Shown here piece after piece: positions 8,922-17,810 of a stretch of DNA of 39,096 nt (its first letter is position 1; every line of letters starts with the position of its first letter). A program made the position numbers and the translations under genes. The notes beneath the pieces are model-generated. The model was not told where the DNA came from, made no database searches, and was given only the letters and a program-made list of their open reading frames with translations. This DNA comes from Chryseobacterium gleum (GTDB lineage Bacteria; Bacteroidota; Bacteroidia; Flavobacteriales_D; Crocinitomicaceae). The stretch covers positions 1 to 39,096 of the forward strand of contig CAMCQW010000001.1 of assembly GCA_945877045.1 (NCBI GenBank), read 5' to 3'.

Positions 8922-8950
8922 TTGTTTTATAAGATTAATTTGTAATTTTG
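8922..8950 (+). promoter_or_regulatory. Promoter of the thioredoxin-fold/protease/hemW run
   Basis: TTG at 8922-8924, an 18-base spacer and TAATTTTG at 8943-8950 match the Bacteroidota -33/-7 consensus fully. The leader to the ATG at 8980 is about 25 bases. This promoter rules out the longer reading-frame start at 8887. Confidence 0.75.
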
Positions 8951-8979
8951 GTATATTATTCTCCATTAAATTATTTATC

Positions 8980-9591
8980 ATGAAAACACTTTTTTTCCTT
9001 TTAGCCATTTCTTTTTCGAATGCTTTACTGTGGGGACAAATAAAACTTAAAGATAGAGCGCCATTAAGTGATAAATTGATGGTGTCTGCTAATACGGAAA
9101 GTTTATCCTTGATAAAAGCCATGAAAAAAAATGGCTTGGTTGTTATCTTTAGTTGTAATACATGTCCGTTTGTTGTTGGATCTGAAAGTTTCCCTGGTTG
9201 GGAAGGTCAATACAATGATTTGTATGAACAAGCAAATAAGTATCAAATTGGTTTAGTGGTTGTTAATTCGAATGAAGGAAAACGAGCGGGAGATGATTCT
9301 TTTATTGAAATGAAAAATCACGCAGAAAAAAAAGCATATAACATGCCTTATTTGATGGATGAAAATAGTGTGTTAGCAAATGCTTTTGGGGCAAAAACAA
9401 CACCACACGTCTATTTCTTTAATGAGAAACTATCCTTGATTTATATGGGATCTATTGATAATATCTGGGACAAGAATCGAACCCAAACAATTCCTTACTT
9501 AATGAATGCTATGTTAGCGAAAAACCAAGGGAATCGAATTAAAATAAAAAATACTACCCCAAAGGGATGTAGCATTAAACGCACTAAATAA
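8980..9591 (+). CDS. Secreted thioredoxin-fold (peroxiredoxin-like) protein
   Basis: A 203-residue exported protein. A signal peptide occupies residues 1-20 (MKTLFFLLAISFSNALLWGQ). The following domain has SCNTCPFV, with Cys59 and Cys62 as a CxxC pair, and a later TTPHVYFF segment giving the cis-proline of the thioredoxin fold. The CxxCPxV form resembles the AhpC/TSA-related PRX-like group rather than classic TlpA. It probably acts as a thiol oxidoreductase in the periplasm. The frame stays open upstream to 8887, but the promoter at 8922-8950 and the signal peptide fix the start at 8980. Fourteen bases after it begins the T9SS protease, so it could help disulfide formation in that cysteine-rich cargo. 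That partnership is inference. Confidence 0.85.
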   Translation: MKTLFFLLAISFSNALLWGQIKLKDRAPLSDKLMVSANTESLSLIKAMKKNGLVVIFSCNTCPFVVGSESFPGWEGQYNDLYEQANKYQIGLVVVNSNEGKRAGDDSFIEMKNHAEKKAYNMPYLMDENSVLANAFGAKTTPHVYFFNEKLSLIYMGSIDNIWDKNRTQTIPYLMNAMLAKNQGNRIKIKNTTPKGCSIKRTK

Positions 9592-9604
9592 AATCACAGT
9601 AAAA

Positions 9605-11863
9605 ATGAATAAAATAATTATTTTTCTTTTTATCAGTTACGCTGCTTTTTCGCAACAAGGTGACGGTGGCGTGCCCAGAAGTTACAAGTTTAGTGGTGAT
9701 CTTAAGACAATAGATAAAATTTCTTTTTTAGAGCCTGATGTGGTGGCATTGAAAGCAGAGGACGCTATAACAGATAAGTCGGGCTTGTCCCCTTGGCGAT
9801 TTGGATTTAATAACCCTAGTTCATCCACATTATTTAATTGCGGAACATGGGACACCTTGCCTAATAAAGATCTTATCTGGAGATTATTGGTGCATTGCGA
9901 TAAGGCGCTCACGGTAAATTTGACTTTTAAAAATTTAATGATCCCGGAGGGAAATGAATTGTTCATTTATAAGCCCGATAAATCTTTTGTTTTAGGGCGA
10001 TTCACTGCAAATCATATTTATGAAGGTCAATTAGGCTCAGAACTTGTTCCTGGAGAAGATGTTATTATAGAGTACTATATTCCTTTTAATAATGATCTTG
10101 GAAATTTAGAGTTGGGAATCGTTACGCACGGGTATAGATCCTCAAATGAGTTTCAAGAAAAAGCTTTTGGAAGTTCGGGTGGTTGTAATTTTAATGTCAA
10201 CTGTGCACAAGGTGCGGCTTGGGTTAATGAAAGAAACAGTGCTGTTATGTTGGTCTCTGGTAGTAATGGTTTTTGCTCGGGTGCCTTGGTAAATAATGTT
10301 TTAAATAATGGTAAGCCATATGTTTTAACCGCCGATCATTGTTACAGTAATCCGGCGTCATGGATTTTTCGCTTCAATTGGCAAGCAACTAATTGCACAA
10401 ACCCCGCAACTTCTCCTAGTTTTGTGTCATTAAACGGTGCGGTTTTAAGGGCTCGAGGAGCTACATCTGATTTTTGTTTAGTAGAAATAACCGGTGGGTT
10501 AATTGGTAACACAGTACCTGCTGCTTATATCCCTTATTTTGCTGGATGGGATAACTCTAATGTTACTCCTGCATCGGCGGTATGTATTCACCACCCAAGT
10601 GGCGATATTAAAAAAATATCTTTTGAAAATGATCCTTTGGTCTCTACATCCTGGGGCGGTGGACCTGCGAATACCCATTGGGGAATTACTAATTGGGATT
10701 CTGGAGTTACAGAACCGGGTTCCTCAGGTTCTCCTATTTTTGATCAAAATCATAGAGTTGTTGGACAACTTCATGGCGGAGCCTCAGCTTGTGGCGCCGC
10801 GGCTCTGTCAGATGAATACGGAAAATTCGGATACTCATGGAATCCTGCTGGAAGTGACAGTACCAATCAACTCAAATATTGGTTAGACCCTTCTTTAAGT
10901 GGAGCCTTATTCATTGATGGCTTTGATCCTGCTGGTGGGGTGCCTGTACAAGTAGATCCCGCTGTTAGTAATGTACAAGGGGTTTCTGGAACATATTGTT
11001 CGGCAGAGGTTACTCCTTCTTTCTCATTGGTAAATAATGGAGCGGTCACTTTAACATCCGCTACAATAAGCTATGGATTTGATGGGGTAAATAACCTAAT
11101 TTATAATTGGTCAGGAATTTTGCCTCAATGGCAATCTGTTGTGGTTAATTTACCCGCAGCTACACTTACAAATGGGGCACACACCTTTAGTGCAACTGTA
11201 ACAAATACCAATGCGGGGGTGGATGAAAATAATTTAAATAATGCGGGCAATAGTTCTTTTTTAATTGTTTTAAATGGCGTTTCTGTCGTGATGGATTTGA
11301 CCTTAGATTGTTTTGGTTCTGAAACTTCGTGGGAGCTTCAAAACACGAGTGGTACGGCTATTTACGCGGGTAACGGTTATGCGGATGACGAACCTGGAAT
11401 GGTAAGTGAAACCTGGTGCTTAAATTATGGCTGTTACTCCTATGTGCTTATAGATAGTTACGGAGATGGTTTGTCTAATAATGGCTTATGTCAAACAGGA
11501 GATGGTAACCTTTTAATAAGTCAAGCAGGTGATACATTAGCTTCAATTTCAACAGCCGCTGCAGATTTTGGAGATCAAATTACACTTGATTTTTGTTTGT
11601 CGGGGGCAGGTTTAAATGACCTTGAGGATAATAATATGATGATTTTTCCTAACCCTAGTAATGGGGTTGTAATGATCAGTTTAGAACATCAAACAACTGG
11701 GGTATTCCAGGTTTTAACTCTTACTGGTCAGATAATGGAAGAATATGATTTTAATGGGCAACAGTTTAAAATGAATCTTGCAGCTCTTTCTGCTGGATCG
11801 TATTTTATACGATTTATTGAACATAGCGGTAAGTCAAGCATTAAGAAACTTGTTTTAAATTAA
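9605..11863 (+). CDS. T9SS-exported trypsin-like serine protease (lysyl endopeptidase type)
   Basis: A 752-residue secreted protease. The signal peptide (residues 1-16, ending AAFSQ) is followed by a pro-region to about residue 190. The trypsin-fold catalytic domain has His245 in LTADHC, Asp289 in TSDFCLVEI and Ser374 in EPGSSGSPIF. This matches the Achromobacter lysyl endopeptidase group, including several paired cysteines. After about 440 come beta-rich regions, one resembling CARDB-type domains. The last 75 residues, starting near FPNPSNG and ending SIKKLVLN, form a type-A T9SS sorting domain. It is therefore exported across the outer membrane and anchored or released. Likely job: digestion of external protein. 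Lysine specificity is suggested by family resemblance only. Confidence 0.9.
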   Translation: MNKIIIFLFISYAAFSQQGDGGVPRSYKFSGDLKTIDKISFLEPDVVALKAEDAITDKSGLSPWRFGFNNPSSSTLFNCGTWDTLPNKDLIWRLLVHCDKALTVNLTFKNLMIPEGNELFIYKPDKSFVLGRFTANHIYEGQLGSELVPGEDVIIEYYIPFNNDLGNLELGIVTHGYRSSNEFQEKAFGSSGGCNFNVNCAQGAAWVNERNSAVMLVSGSNGFCSGALVNNVLNNGKPYVLTADHCYSNPASWIFRFNWQATNCTNPATSPSFVSLNGAVLRARGATSDFCLVEITGGLIGNTVPAAYIPYFAGWDNSNVTPASAVCIHHPSGDIKKISFENDPLVSTSWGGGPANTHWGITNWDSGVTEPGSSGSPIFDQNHRVVGQLHGGASACGAAALSDEYGKFGYSWNPAGSDSTNQLKYWLDPSLSGALFIDGFDPAGGVPVQVDPAVSNVQGVSGTYCSAEVTPSFSLVNNGAVTLTSATISYGFDGVNNLIYNWSGILPQWQSVVVNLPAATLTNGAHTFSATVTNTNAGVDENNLNNAGNSSFLIVLNGVSVVMDLTLDCFGSETSWELQNTSGTAIYAGNGYADDEPGMVSETWCLNYGCYSYVLIDSYGDGLSNNGLCQTGDGNLLISQAGDTLASISTAAADFGDQITLDFCLSGAGLNDLEDNNMMIFPNPSNGVVMISLEHQTTGVFQVLTLTGQIMEEYDFNGQQFKMNLAALSAGSYFIRFIEHSGKSSIKKLVLN

Positions 11864-11866
11864 GGT

Positions 11867-13000
11867 GTGGCGGGTATTTATCTCCACATTCCTTTTTGTA
11901 AACAACGTTGTACCTACTGTGATTTTCACTTCTCCACTAATTTTGAAAAATATAGAAATGAGTTGATTATTTCTATGTGTAAGGAACTTGTTTTACGAAA
12001 CAAAGAGGTTTCAGAAGAAGTTGATACCATCTATTTTGGTGGGGGAACCCCGAGTTTGTTGCAAAAAAATGAATTTACACTGCTACTTAATACGATTTTT
12101 ACAAATTTTGTCGTAAATCCTCAAGCTGAAATTACCATTGAAGTAAATCCTGATGATTGCTCAAAAACTAAACTAAACGATTGGTTTTCTTTAGGAATTA
12201 ACCGTTTGAGTATCGGTTTACAATCTTTCAAAGAAGGAGATTTAAATTGGATGAATCGATCTCACAATGCAAAGCAAGGAATAGATGCAGTTCAAAACGC
12301 ACGCAATGCTGGGTTCGAAAATATATCTATAGACTTAATGTATGGTTTGCCAAATTTGAGTAAAGAAGAGTGGTTAATAAATCTCAAGAGCGCTGTAGCA
12401 TTGAAACCAACACATATTTCTGCCTATTGCCTGACTATTGAACCTAAAACAGCTGTACATAGTTGGGTGCTTAATGAGAAATTTATTCCGTTAAATGAAG
12501 ATTATCAGAACGAACAGTTTTTAGATATGATCCAAGGTTTATCAAAAGAAGGCTACGAACAGTATGAAATCTCGAATTTTGCGAAAGAGGGGGTTTATGC
12601 TAAACACAATACTGCGTATTGGGAAGGGAAGCCGTATTTAGGTGTTGGGCCTTCTGCTCATTCTTATACTAAAAGAAGTAGAAGATGGAATGTTAGTAAC
12701 AACACCCTTTATTGGAAAAATGTGGGTTTAAATGATTCTTGGTATCAAGAGGAGATCTTGAGTGAAGAAGATAAGTGGAATGAGCTTTTTTTAACCGGGT
12801 TAAGAACGAAATGGGGAGTGACTAAAGAAAAAATAGAGGAGTTTGGTGGTTTAAAAAAGGATGAAAATGAACTTATTTCAAACTATATTCAGATTGGACT
12901 TATTACCGAGACAGATACCTTTTGGGTTTTAAGTTTGAAAGGGAAAATGCAAGCTGATGGGATTGCGAGTTCCTTGTTTAGGCTTAATAAAAAAAATTAG
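11867..13000 (+). CDS. hemW: Radical SAM protein HemW (heme chaperone; HemN-like)
   Basis: A 377-residue radical SAM protein of the coproporphyrinogen III oxidase-like family. The cluster motif is Cys11-x3-Cys15-x2-Cys18 followed by DF, without the fourth cysteine that marks true HemN. It is thus better called HemW, which binds heme and hands it to respiratory enzymes. GGGTPSLL and the later GLPNLSKEEW are also typical. The start is GTG at 11867, giving the canonical MAGIYLHIPFC beginning. It lies three bases after the stop of the protease gene, so it may be translated by coupling. At the 3' end it overlaps the convergent rpiB stop by four bases. Confidence 0.92.
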   Translation: MAGIYLHIPFCKQRCTYCDFHFSTNFEKYRNELIISMCKELVLRNKEVSEEVDTIYFGGGTPSLLQKNEFTLLLNTIFTNFVVNPQAEITIEVNPDDCSKTKLNDWFSLGINRLSIGLQSFKEGDLNWMNRSHNAKQGIDAVQNARNAGFENISIDLMYGLPNLSKEEWLINLKSAVALKPTHISAYCLTIEPKTAVHSWVLNEKFIPLNEDYQNEQFLDMIQGLSKEGYEQYEISNFAKEGVYAKHNTAYWEGKPYLGVGPSAHSYTKRSRRWNVSNNTLYWKNVGLNDSWYQEEILSEEDKWNELFLTGLRTKWGVTKEKIEEFGGLKKDENELISNYIQIGLITETDTFWVLSLKGKMQADGIASSLFRLNKKN

Positions 13001-13434
13001 CAATTTATTTTATTCACCCTTAACTGATGTCGCCCTCCTTCGAAACTTGTATTTAAAAAAGTATCAACCATTGTAATTGCTTCTTCTATTGTTATAAATC
13101 GTGCTGGTATAGCGATGATATTCGCATTATTATGTTGTCGGGCTAAGAGGGCAATTTCAGTATTCCAACACAAAGCACTTCGTACACCTTGGTGTTTATT
13201 GGCCGTCATGTTAATGCCATTTCCTGATCCGCAGATTAATATACCAAGGGAACCTTCGTTTGAAAGAATATACTCGGAAACAGGGTGTGCATAATCAGGA
13301 TAATCAATACTTTCTTCCGAATAACAACCGTAATCCATTGTTGCTAAACCCCTGTTTTCTAAGTGTTTTATAATTGCTTCTTTTAATAAAAAACCAGCAT
13401 GATCACTGCCTATTGATATTGTCGTTGTTGCCAT
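12997..13434 (-). CDS. rpiB: Ribose-5-phosphate isomerase B
   Basis: Interconverts ribose 5-phosphate and ribulose 5-phosphate in the non-oxidative pentose phosphate pathway. The 145-residue protein has the RpiB fold signatures: GSDHAGF (residues 9-15, substrate-binding Asp11 and His12), active-site Cys68 in LICGSGNG and NMTANK. Related LacAB/RpiB enzymes share these, and the length is normal. It is transcribed alone on the minus strand and converges on hemW, the two stop codons overlapping by four bases. Upstream is the long AT-rich gap, with an inverted repeat 20 bases before the start. Confidence 0.94.
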   Translation of the reverse strand: MATTTISIGSDHAGFLLKEAIIKHLENRGLATMDYGCYSEESIDYPDYAHPVSEYILSNEGSLGILICGSGNGINMTANKHQGVRSALCWNTEIALLARQHNNANIIAIPARFITIEEAITMVDTFLNTSFEGGRHQLRVNKINC

Positions 13435-14036
13435 TATTAAAAATTTCTTTAAAGTTAATTTTAATTAACAAATTGACACTTTTATTAACTTTTTATCTTT
13501 TGTAATATATTTAAACCTTTGATTTACAATTAATTAACTTATATGGTTGTGAACAATAAATATTAATATGTGTTGATTAGTTTGTATAACTTGTAGAAAC
13601 TTTCTTTTGGATAATCAGAATAAAATAACAAACCAATTTGTTTTTTATATAGAGCTTATTAATTAGTAATTTTTATGCGCTATTTTAACACAAGTAATCC
13701 ACTGTTTTTTAATTAACATTCTTGTTTATTTTTCAACAATTAGAGTTATTCATTCATTGTTTATATTCTTTCTTTTCTCAGTCAATAAAAGGAAAAAACA
13801 AGCTTAATTAATAATGATAAGTAGTGGTTAAATTTAATTATTTAGTAATGATAATATATCATGCTTTATTTTTTAACATATCAACACCCTTAATAACAAT
13901 AGTAAATCTTTTTAATTATTTAAAATAAATATATTATATACTATTAAGCTAGACCTAATTATACTTGTGAAGATAAAACTATATCTTTACTTTCGTTTAG
14001 GAATGAGACGTTTTATAAAAAAGCAGTTAAAAATAG
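13435..14036. other. Gene-free, very AT-rich intergenic region
   Basis: About 600 bases with no plausible coding frame; A and T clearly exceed their share in the flanking genes. It contains related stretches with TAATGATAA near 13812 and 13848, a run of almost pure A/T at about 13900-13945 and a short inverted repeat near rpiB. Six nine-base words match the DnaA box TTATCCACA at only 7 of 9 positions (for example TAATCCACT at 13695-13703), roughly what base composition alone would give. A weak promoter (TTG 13965-13967, TATCTTTA 13982-13989, short 14-base spacer) may serve the DUF4175 operon. It could be a long regulatory region or an AT-rich unwinding region; neither is proven. Confidence 0.6.
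13454..13469. repeat. Inverted repeat GTTAATT-TT-AATTAAC upstream of rpiB
   Basis: Perfect 7-base arms around two bases, 20 bases before the rpiB ATG. It could be an operator for rpiB. In sequence this AT-rich such short palindromes are common, so support is weak. Confidence 0.25.
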
Positions 14037-17000
14037 ATGGATAATACATTTGAAAGATTAGTAAGTCAAATAGACGATTTTATTCGAAAATATTATACGA
14101 ATGAAATTGTTAAAGGTATTTTTTTCTTTCTTGGAATATTAATTTTTTCGTATTTATTCGTTTCAATATTAGAATATCTAGGAAGATTTAATTCGCTATT
14201 TCGCGCCTTTTTCTTATTTGGTTTTTTATCGTTTAACACATTTATTTTAGTTAAATATATATTAATCCCTTTAGGCAAACTTTTTTCTTTTGGAAACAGA
14301 ATTAATAGAAATCAGGCGAGTGAAATAATAGGGAAATTCTTTCCCTCTATTTCTGATCGATTAAAAAACACCTTACAATTAAATGACTTATTAATTTCCC
14401 AGGAAGGGAATTTAGAATTGTTAAATGCAACCGTTTATCAGCGATCTCAAGAGTTAAATACTGTCCCTTTTGTTGGAGCGATTGAAATAAAAGATAATAA
14501 GAAATACTTAAAATTTATTATACCACTGGTTCTTTTATTGGTTTCAATCTCCATTTTTATACCAACGATTCTTACACAAGGAACTGAACGAGTAGTTAAT
14601 TTTAATAAAGAATATAAACCCATTGCGCCATTTAATTTTAGTATTGATAACAAATACCTACTTCTTGAGGAAGGAGAGGATGTTAAAATCTATTTAACGC
14701 TTAAGGGTTCTTTTTTACCAGAGAATGTTTATTTAGTATGTGTTAATGGTAAGTTTTTAATGGAGAAAACGAGTAAAAATAGTTTTGCGGCCATTATTAA
14801 AAAACCAAAGACTTCCGGGAACTTTTATTTCATAGCGAATGAATATGAGAGTGATAAATTCAATTATAAATTATTAGGAAAATCTATTATTGGTAAGTTA
14901 GATGCTACCTTAATTTATCCAGCTTATTTAGGCAAAGTTAATTCGCTTATTACTAATACCGGGGATATTACAGTACCTGAAGGGACTAAAATTGAATGGA
15001 GTATTCTAACAAGAAACACGAAGAAAACTGTTTTATCATTCAATAGGGAAAAAATCACTTTTACTAGTAATGGTTTTAATTTCAAGAAGTTACTTACCAA
15101 TGATGCAACCCTTAAATTGGATCTATTTAATTTGTATTCTGCAAAAATTGATTCGACTACTCTACATATTACTGTCGTTAAGGATGCTTTTCCAACAATC
15201 ACACTATCAGAACGGATTGATTCAGTTGCTGAAGGTGTCCGTTATTTTCAAGGTGATATTGGTGATGACTACGGCTTAAGGTCACTCAATTTTGTTTACA
15301 CCCTAATAGGTGAAAACGGTAACAAAAAAACAAGTACGATTAGCGTTAAAGCGGTTAATGGTACTAGGTCGATGTTTGATTTTGCGGTTGATTTTAGAAG
15401 GGAAAACGTGAAACTTAACGATCGTATTGAATACTATTTTGTTGTAAGCGATAATGATGGAGTAAATGGTAGTAAAAGCACACGCAGTCAACTAAACACT
15501 TATAAACTTCCAAGTTTAGAAGAATTAAATGAAAATAGAAGTGAGGATCAACAAAAGAACAAAGAAGATCTAGCTAAGTTGCTAAAGAAAGCACAAGAAT
15601 TCCAAAAAAATGTAGAGACCTTAAAAAAGGAAGTTATTAATTCTAAGTCAAATGATTGGAATAAAATAAATAAAGCAGCTCAATTGAAAGAGGAACAGAA
15701 AAATTTAGTTGAGTCATTAGAGCAATTGAAGTCAGAACTAAATCAAAGCACCGAAGAAAAAAACCAATTATCAGAGATGGATAAAGAGGTTTTAGAGAAA
15801 CAAGAGTTGATAGAAAAACTATTGGAGGATTTAATGGATGACGAACTCAAAAAGTTGCTAGATGAACTCGAAAAATTAATGCGAGAAAACAATAAAGAAG
15901 AGTTAAAAGATAAAATGCAAGAAATTAGTCAGTCCGCTGAAGACATGCAGAAGCAGCTTGATAGAAGTCTAGAAATGCTCAAGAAACTTCAAGTCAATGA
16001 AAGAATAGATGACGCAGAAAAAGAATTAAAAGGTTTGGCTAAAGAACAGGAAGAATTAAAAAAGCAAGTAGAGGAAAACAAACTTTCTAAGGAGGAAGCT
16101 GCTAAAAAACAAGAGGAATTAAACAAGAAATTTGACGAACTAAAAAAGGATATTCAAGAAATCAAGGAATTAAATAAAAAGCTAGATCAACCAATCCCAC
16201 TACAAGACACCAAGCCCCTCGAGGAAAGTATTAGTGAAGAAATGAAGGATGCAAAGGAATCATTGGAGCAAGGTAAAGATAAAAAAGCCGGGGAAAATCA
16301 GAAGTCAGCCGCTGAGGAAATGAATGAATTAGCAGATCAACTTAATGACAATCAAGAAGCAGCGAATAAAAAAGAGAATGAGGAAGATATGAATTCCATT
16401 AGAAATATTTTGGAAAGCCTCATGATTTTAAGTTTCAATCAAGAATCATTAATTACTAAATTTAAAAAAACGAACGCTAAAAGTCCTGCTTATAAGAAAT
16501 TGGGACGTTTACAACGAAACATTGTGACAGATACAGAAATAGTAAAAGATAGCTTGTTGGCTTTAGCTAAAAGACAGCCTAAGATAGCCTCTTTTGTGGA
16601 TAAGGAGCTAACCATTATAAAGGACAACCATGAACTATCTATCAACTCTATTGATGAACACCGGATTGTTGACATAGAAACACATCAACAGCTTACAATG
16701 ACTTCCTACAACAACTTGGCACTTTTGTTAAATGAGGCATTACAACAAATGCAAGCAGAAATGCAGGCACAACAGAAAGGTTCGGGTAACTGTAGTAATC
16801 CAGGAAATGGCAAACCTAAACCTGGATCAATGTCTACAGGAGATATGAAGGAAATGTTAAAAAAACAATTAGAAAAATTAAAGAAGGGGAGTTCTCCTGG
16901 TGAAGGAAAAGAGGGAGAAAAACCAGGCGATAAACCAGGTATGGGCATGTTGGGTTTGGGAAATAAAGAAATCGCTAAGATGGCAGCAGAACAAACGGCT

Positions 17001-17381
17001 ATCAGACAAAAGTTAGAGCAAATGAGGAACGAGTTGAATAAAGATGGAAAAGGCACAGGAAACAAGCTTTCACCTTTAATCCAAGAACTTGAAGAACAAG
17101 AAAAAGCGCTAATAAATAAACGCCCCAACAACGACATTATTAATAGACAAAAAGAGATTTTAACAAGATTATTAGAAAGTGAAAAAGCCATAATGGAAAG
17201 GGGTTTCGATGAAAAAAGGGAATCAAAATCTGGTCAAAATGAAAATAACAGTAACCTAATACGATTTGATGAGTACACTAAACAAAAATTAAAGCAAATT
17301 GAGCACATACAATCCGTTGACCCTTCATTTAGTAAATATTATAAAGATAAGGCGAATCAATTCTTTAATTTGAATGATTAA
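14037..17381 (+). CDS. DUF4175-type membrane-anchored coiled-coil protein
   Basis: A 1114-residue protein of the Bacteroidota DUF4175 type. The N-terminus holds three membrane helices (about 29-48, 54-79 and 155-178). A beta-rich, presumably periplasmic region to about residue 490 follows. Then comes a very long lysine/glutamate/glutamine-rich coiled coil (about 495-760). Later there is a mixed helical part and a glycine/proline/lysine-rich low-complexity stretch (about 930-990) before a final helical tail. The function is unknown to me; the architecture suggests a long envelope-spanning or scaffold structure. It is the first gene of the set with the anti-sigma-type ATPase, ybeY and mnmG, the next gene starting 15 bases after its stop. 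Family call rests on architecture and neighbourhood. Confidence 0.75.
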   Translation: MDNTFERLVSQIDDFIRKYYTNEIVKGIFFFLGILIFSYLFVSILEYLGRFNSLFRAFFLFGFLSFNTFILVKYILIPLGKLFSFGNRINRNQASEIIGKFFPSISDRLKNTLQLNDLLISQEGNLELLNATVYQRSQELNTVPFVGAIEIKDNKKYLKFIIPLVLLLVSISIFIPTILTQGTERVVNFNKEYKPIAPFNFSIDNKYLLLEEGEDVKIYLTLKGSFLPENVYLVCVNGKFLMEKTSKNSFAAIIKKPKTSGNFYFIANEYESDKFNYKLLGKSIIGKLDATLIYPAYLGKVNSLITNTGDITVPEGTKIEWSILTRNTKKTVLSFNREKITFTSNGFNFKKLLTNDATLKLDLFNLYSAKIDSTTLHITVVKDAFPTITLSERIDSVAEGVRYFQGDIGDDYGLRSLNFVYTLIGENGNKKTSTISVKAVNGTRSMFDFAVDFRRENVKLNDRIEYYFVVSDNDGVNGSKSTRSQLNTYKLPSLEELNENRSEDQQKNKEDLAKLLKKAQEFQKNVETLKKEVINSKSNDWNKINKAAQLKEEQKNLVESLEQLKSELNQSTEEKNQLSEMDKEVLEKQELIEKLLEDLMDDELKKLLDELEKLMRENNKEELKDKMQEISQSAEDMQKQLDRSLEMLKKLQVNERIDDAEKELKGLAKEQEELKKQVEENKLSKEEAAKKQEELNKKFDELKKDIQEIKELNKKLDQPIPLQDTKPLEESISEEMKDAKESLEQGKDKKAGENQKSAAEEMNELADQLNDNQEAANKKENEEDMNSIRNILESLMILSFNQESLITKFKKTNAKSPAYKKLGRLQRNIVTDTEIVKDSLLALAKRQPKIASFVDKELTIIKDNHELSINSIDEHRIVDIETHQQLTMTSYNNLALLLNEALQQMQAEMQAQQKGSGNCSNPGNGKPKPGSMSTGDMKEMLKKQLEKLKKGSSPGEGKEGEKPGDKPGMGMLGLGNKEIAKMAAEQTAIRQKLEQMRNELNKDGKGTGNKLSPLIQELEEQEKALINKRPNNDIINRQKEILTRLLESEKAIMERGFDEKRESKSGQNENNSNLIRFDEYTKQKLKQIEHIQSVDPSFSKYYKDKANQFFNLND

Positions 17382-17396
17382 TTCACATAACTATCT

Positions 17397-17810
17397 ATGA
17401 GAGAAGGTTTTACACTAATAAAATCACTTAATTTACCATCAAATAGTGAAGCTGTAACAGCTGTTGAGAATTTGGTGGATGAAATATGTTTAGAGTTAGC
17501 GCTAAATGAAGACGCTTACGGTAATGTATTAATAAGTGTAACTGAGGCGCTAAATAACGCGATACATCATGGCAATAAAAACCAAGAGGCCTTGGTAATC
17601 GAATTGCTAGTCCTAAATAATACAACTGAGTTTTGTTTTTCTATAACGGATGAAGGACCCGGTTTTGACTTCATGAATCTTCCCGACCCCACCGCTCCAG
17701 AAAATATATTAAAAGAAAATGGAAGGGGTGTTTTTTTAATGAGAAACTTAGCTGATGAGGTTGAATTTGAAGAGGGTGGTAAAAAAGTAACGCTTTATTT
17801 TAAGAAATGA
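17397..17810 (+). CDS. Anti-sigma-factor-type ATP-binding protein (HATPase_c_2, RsbW/SpoIIAB-like)
   Basis: A 137-residue single-domain GHKL ATPase. The N-box is visible in SVTEALNNAIHHGN (about 47-60), G1 in TDEGPGFD and G2 in NGRGVFLMRNLAD. Such proteins are serine kinases acting on STAS-domain anti-anti-sigma factors, or ATP-dependent switches of the RsbW class. No STAS protein, sigma factor or PP2C phosphatase is encoded in this window, so the target is not local. It lies between the DUF4175 gene (15-base gap) and ybeY (ATGA overlap), an order that I recognise from other Flavobacteriales. The ATG at 17397 gives the expected family length. Confidence 0.88.
   Translation: MREGFTLIKSLNLPSNSEAVTAVENLVDEICLELALNEDAYGNVLISVTEALNNAIHHGNKNQEALVIELLVLNNTTEFCFSITDEGPGFDFMNLPDPTAPENILKENGRGVFLMRNLADEVEFEEGGKKVTLYFKK

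Noticed and set aside
8887..8979. N-terminal extension of the thioredoxin-fold protein
   Set aside because: The stretch contains a full-consensus promoter, and the signal peptide begins at ATG 8980.
10503..10886. 127-codon open frame inside the protease gene
   Set aside because: It lies in another frame across the catalytic domain with its Asp-Ser region; no domain or start signal of its own.
13435..14036. Firm oriC call for the AT-rich gap
   Set aside because: No DnaA box better than 7 of 9, and six such matches are near the expectation for this composition; kept only as a hypothesis.
16706..17191. 161-codon open frame on the minus strand inside the DUF4175 gene
   Set aside because: It is the antisense shadow of the low-complexity Lys/Gly/Pro-rich and coiled-coil region; its Ser/Cys/Phe-rich composition is what that strand would give.
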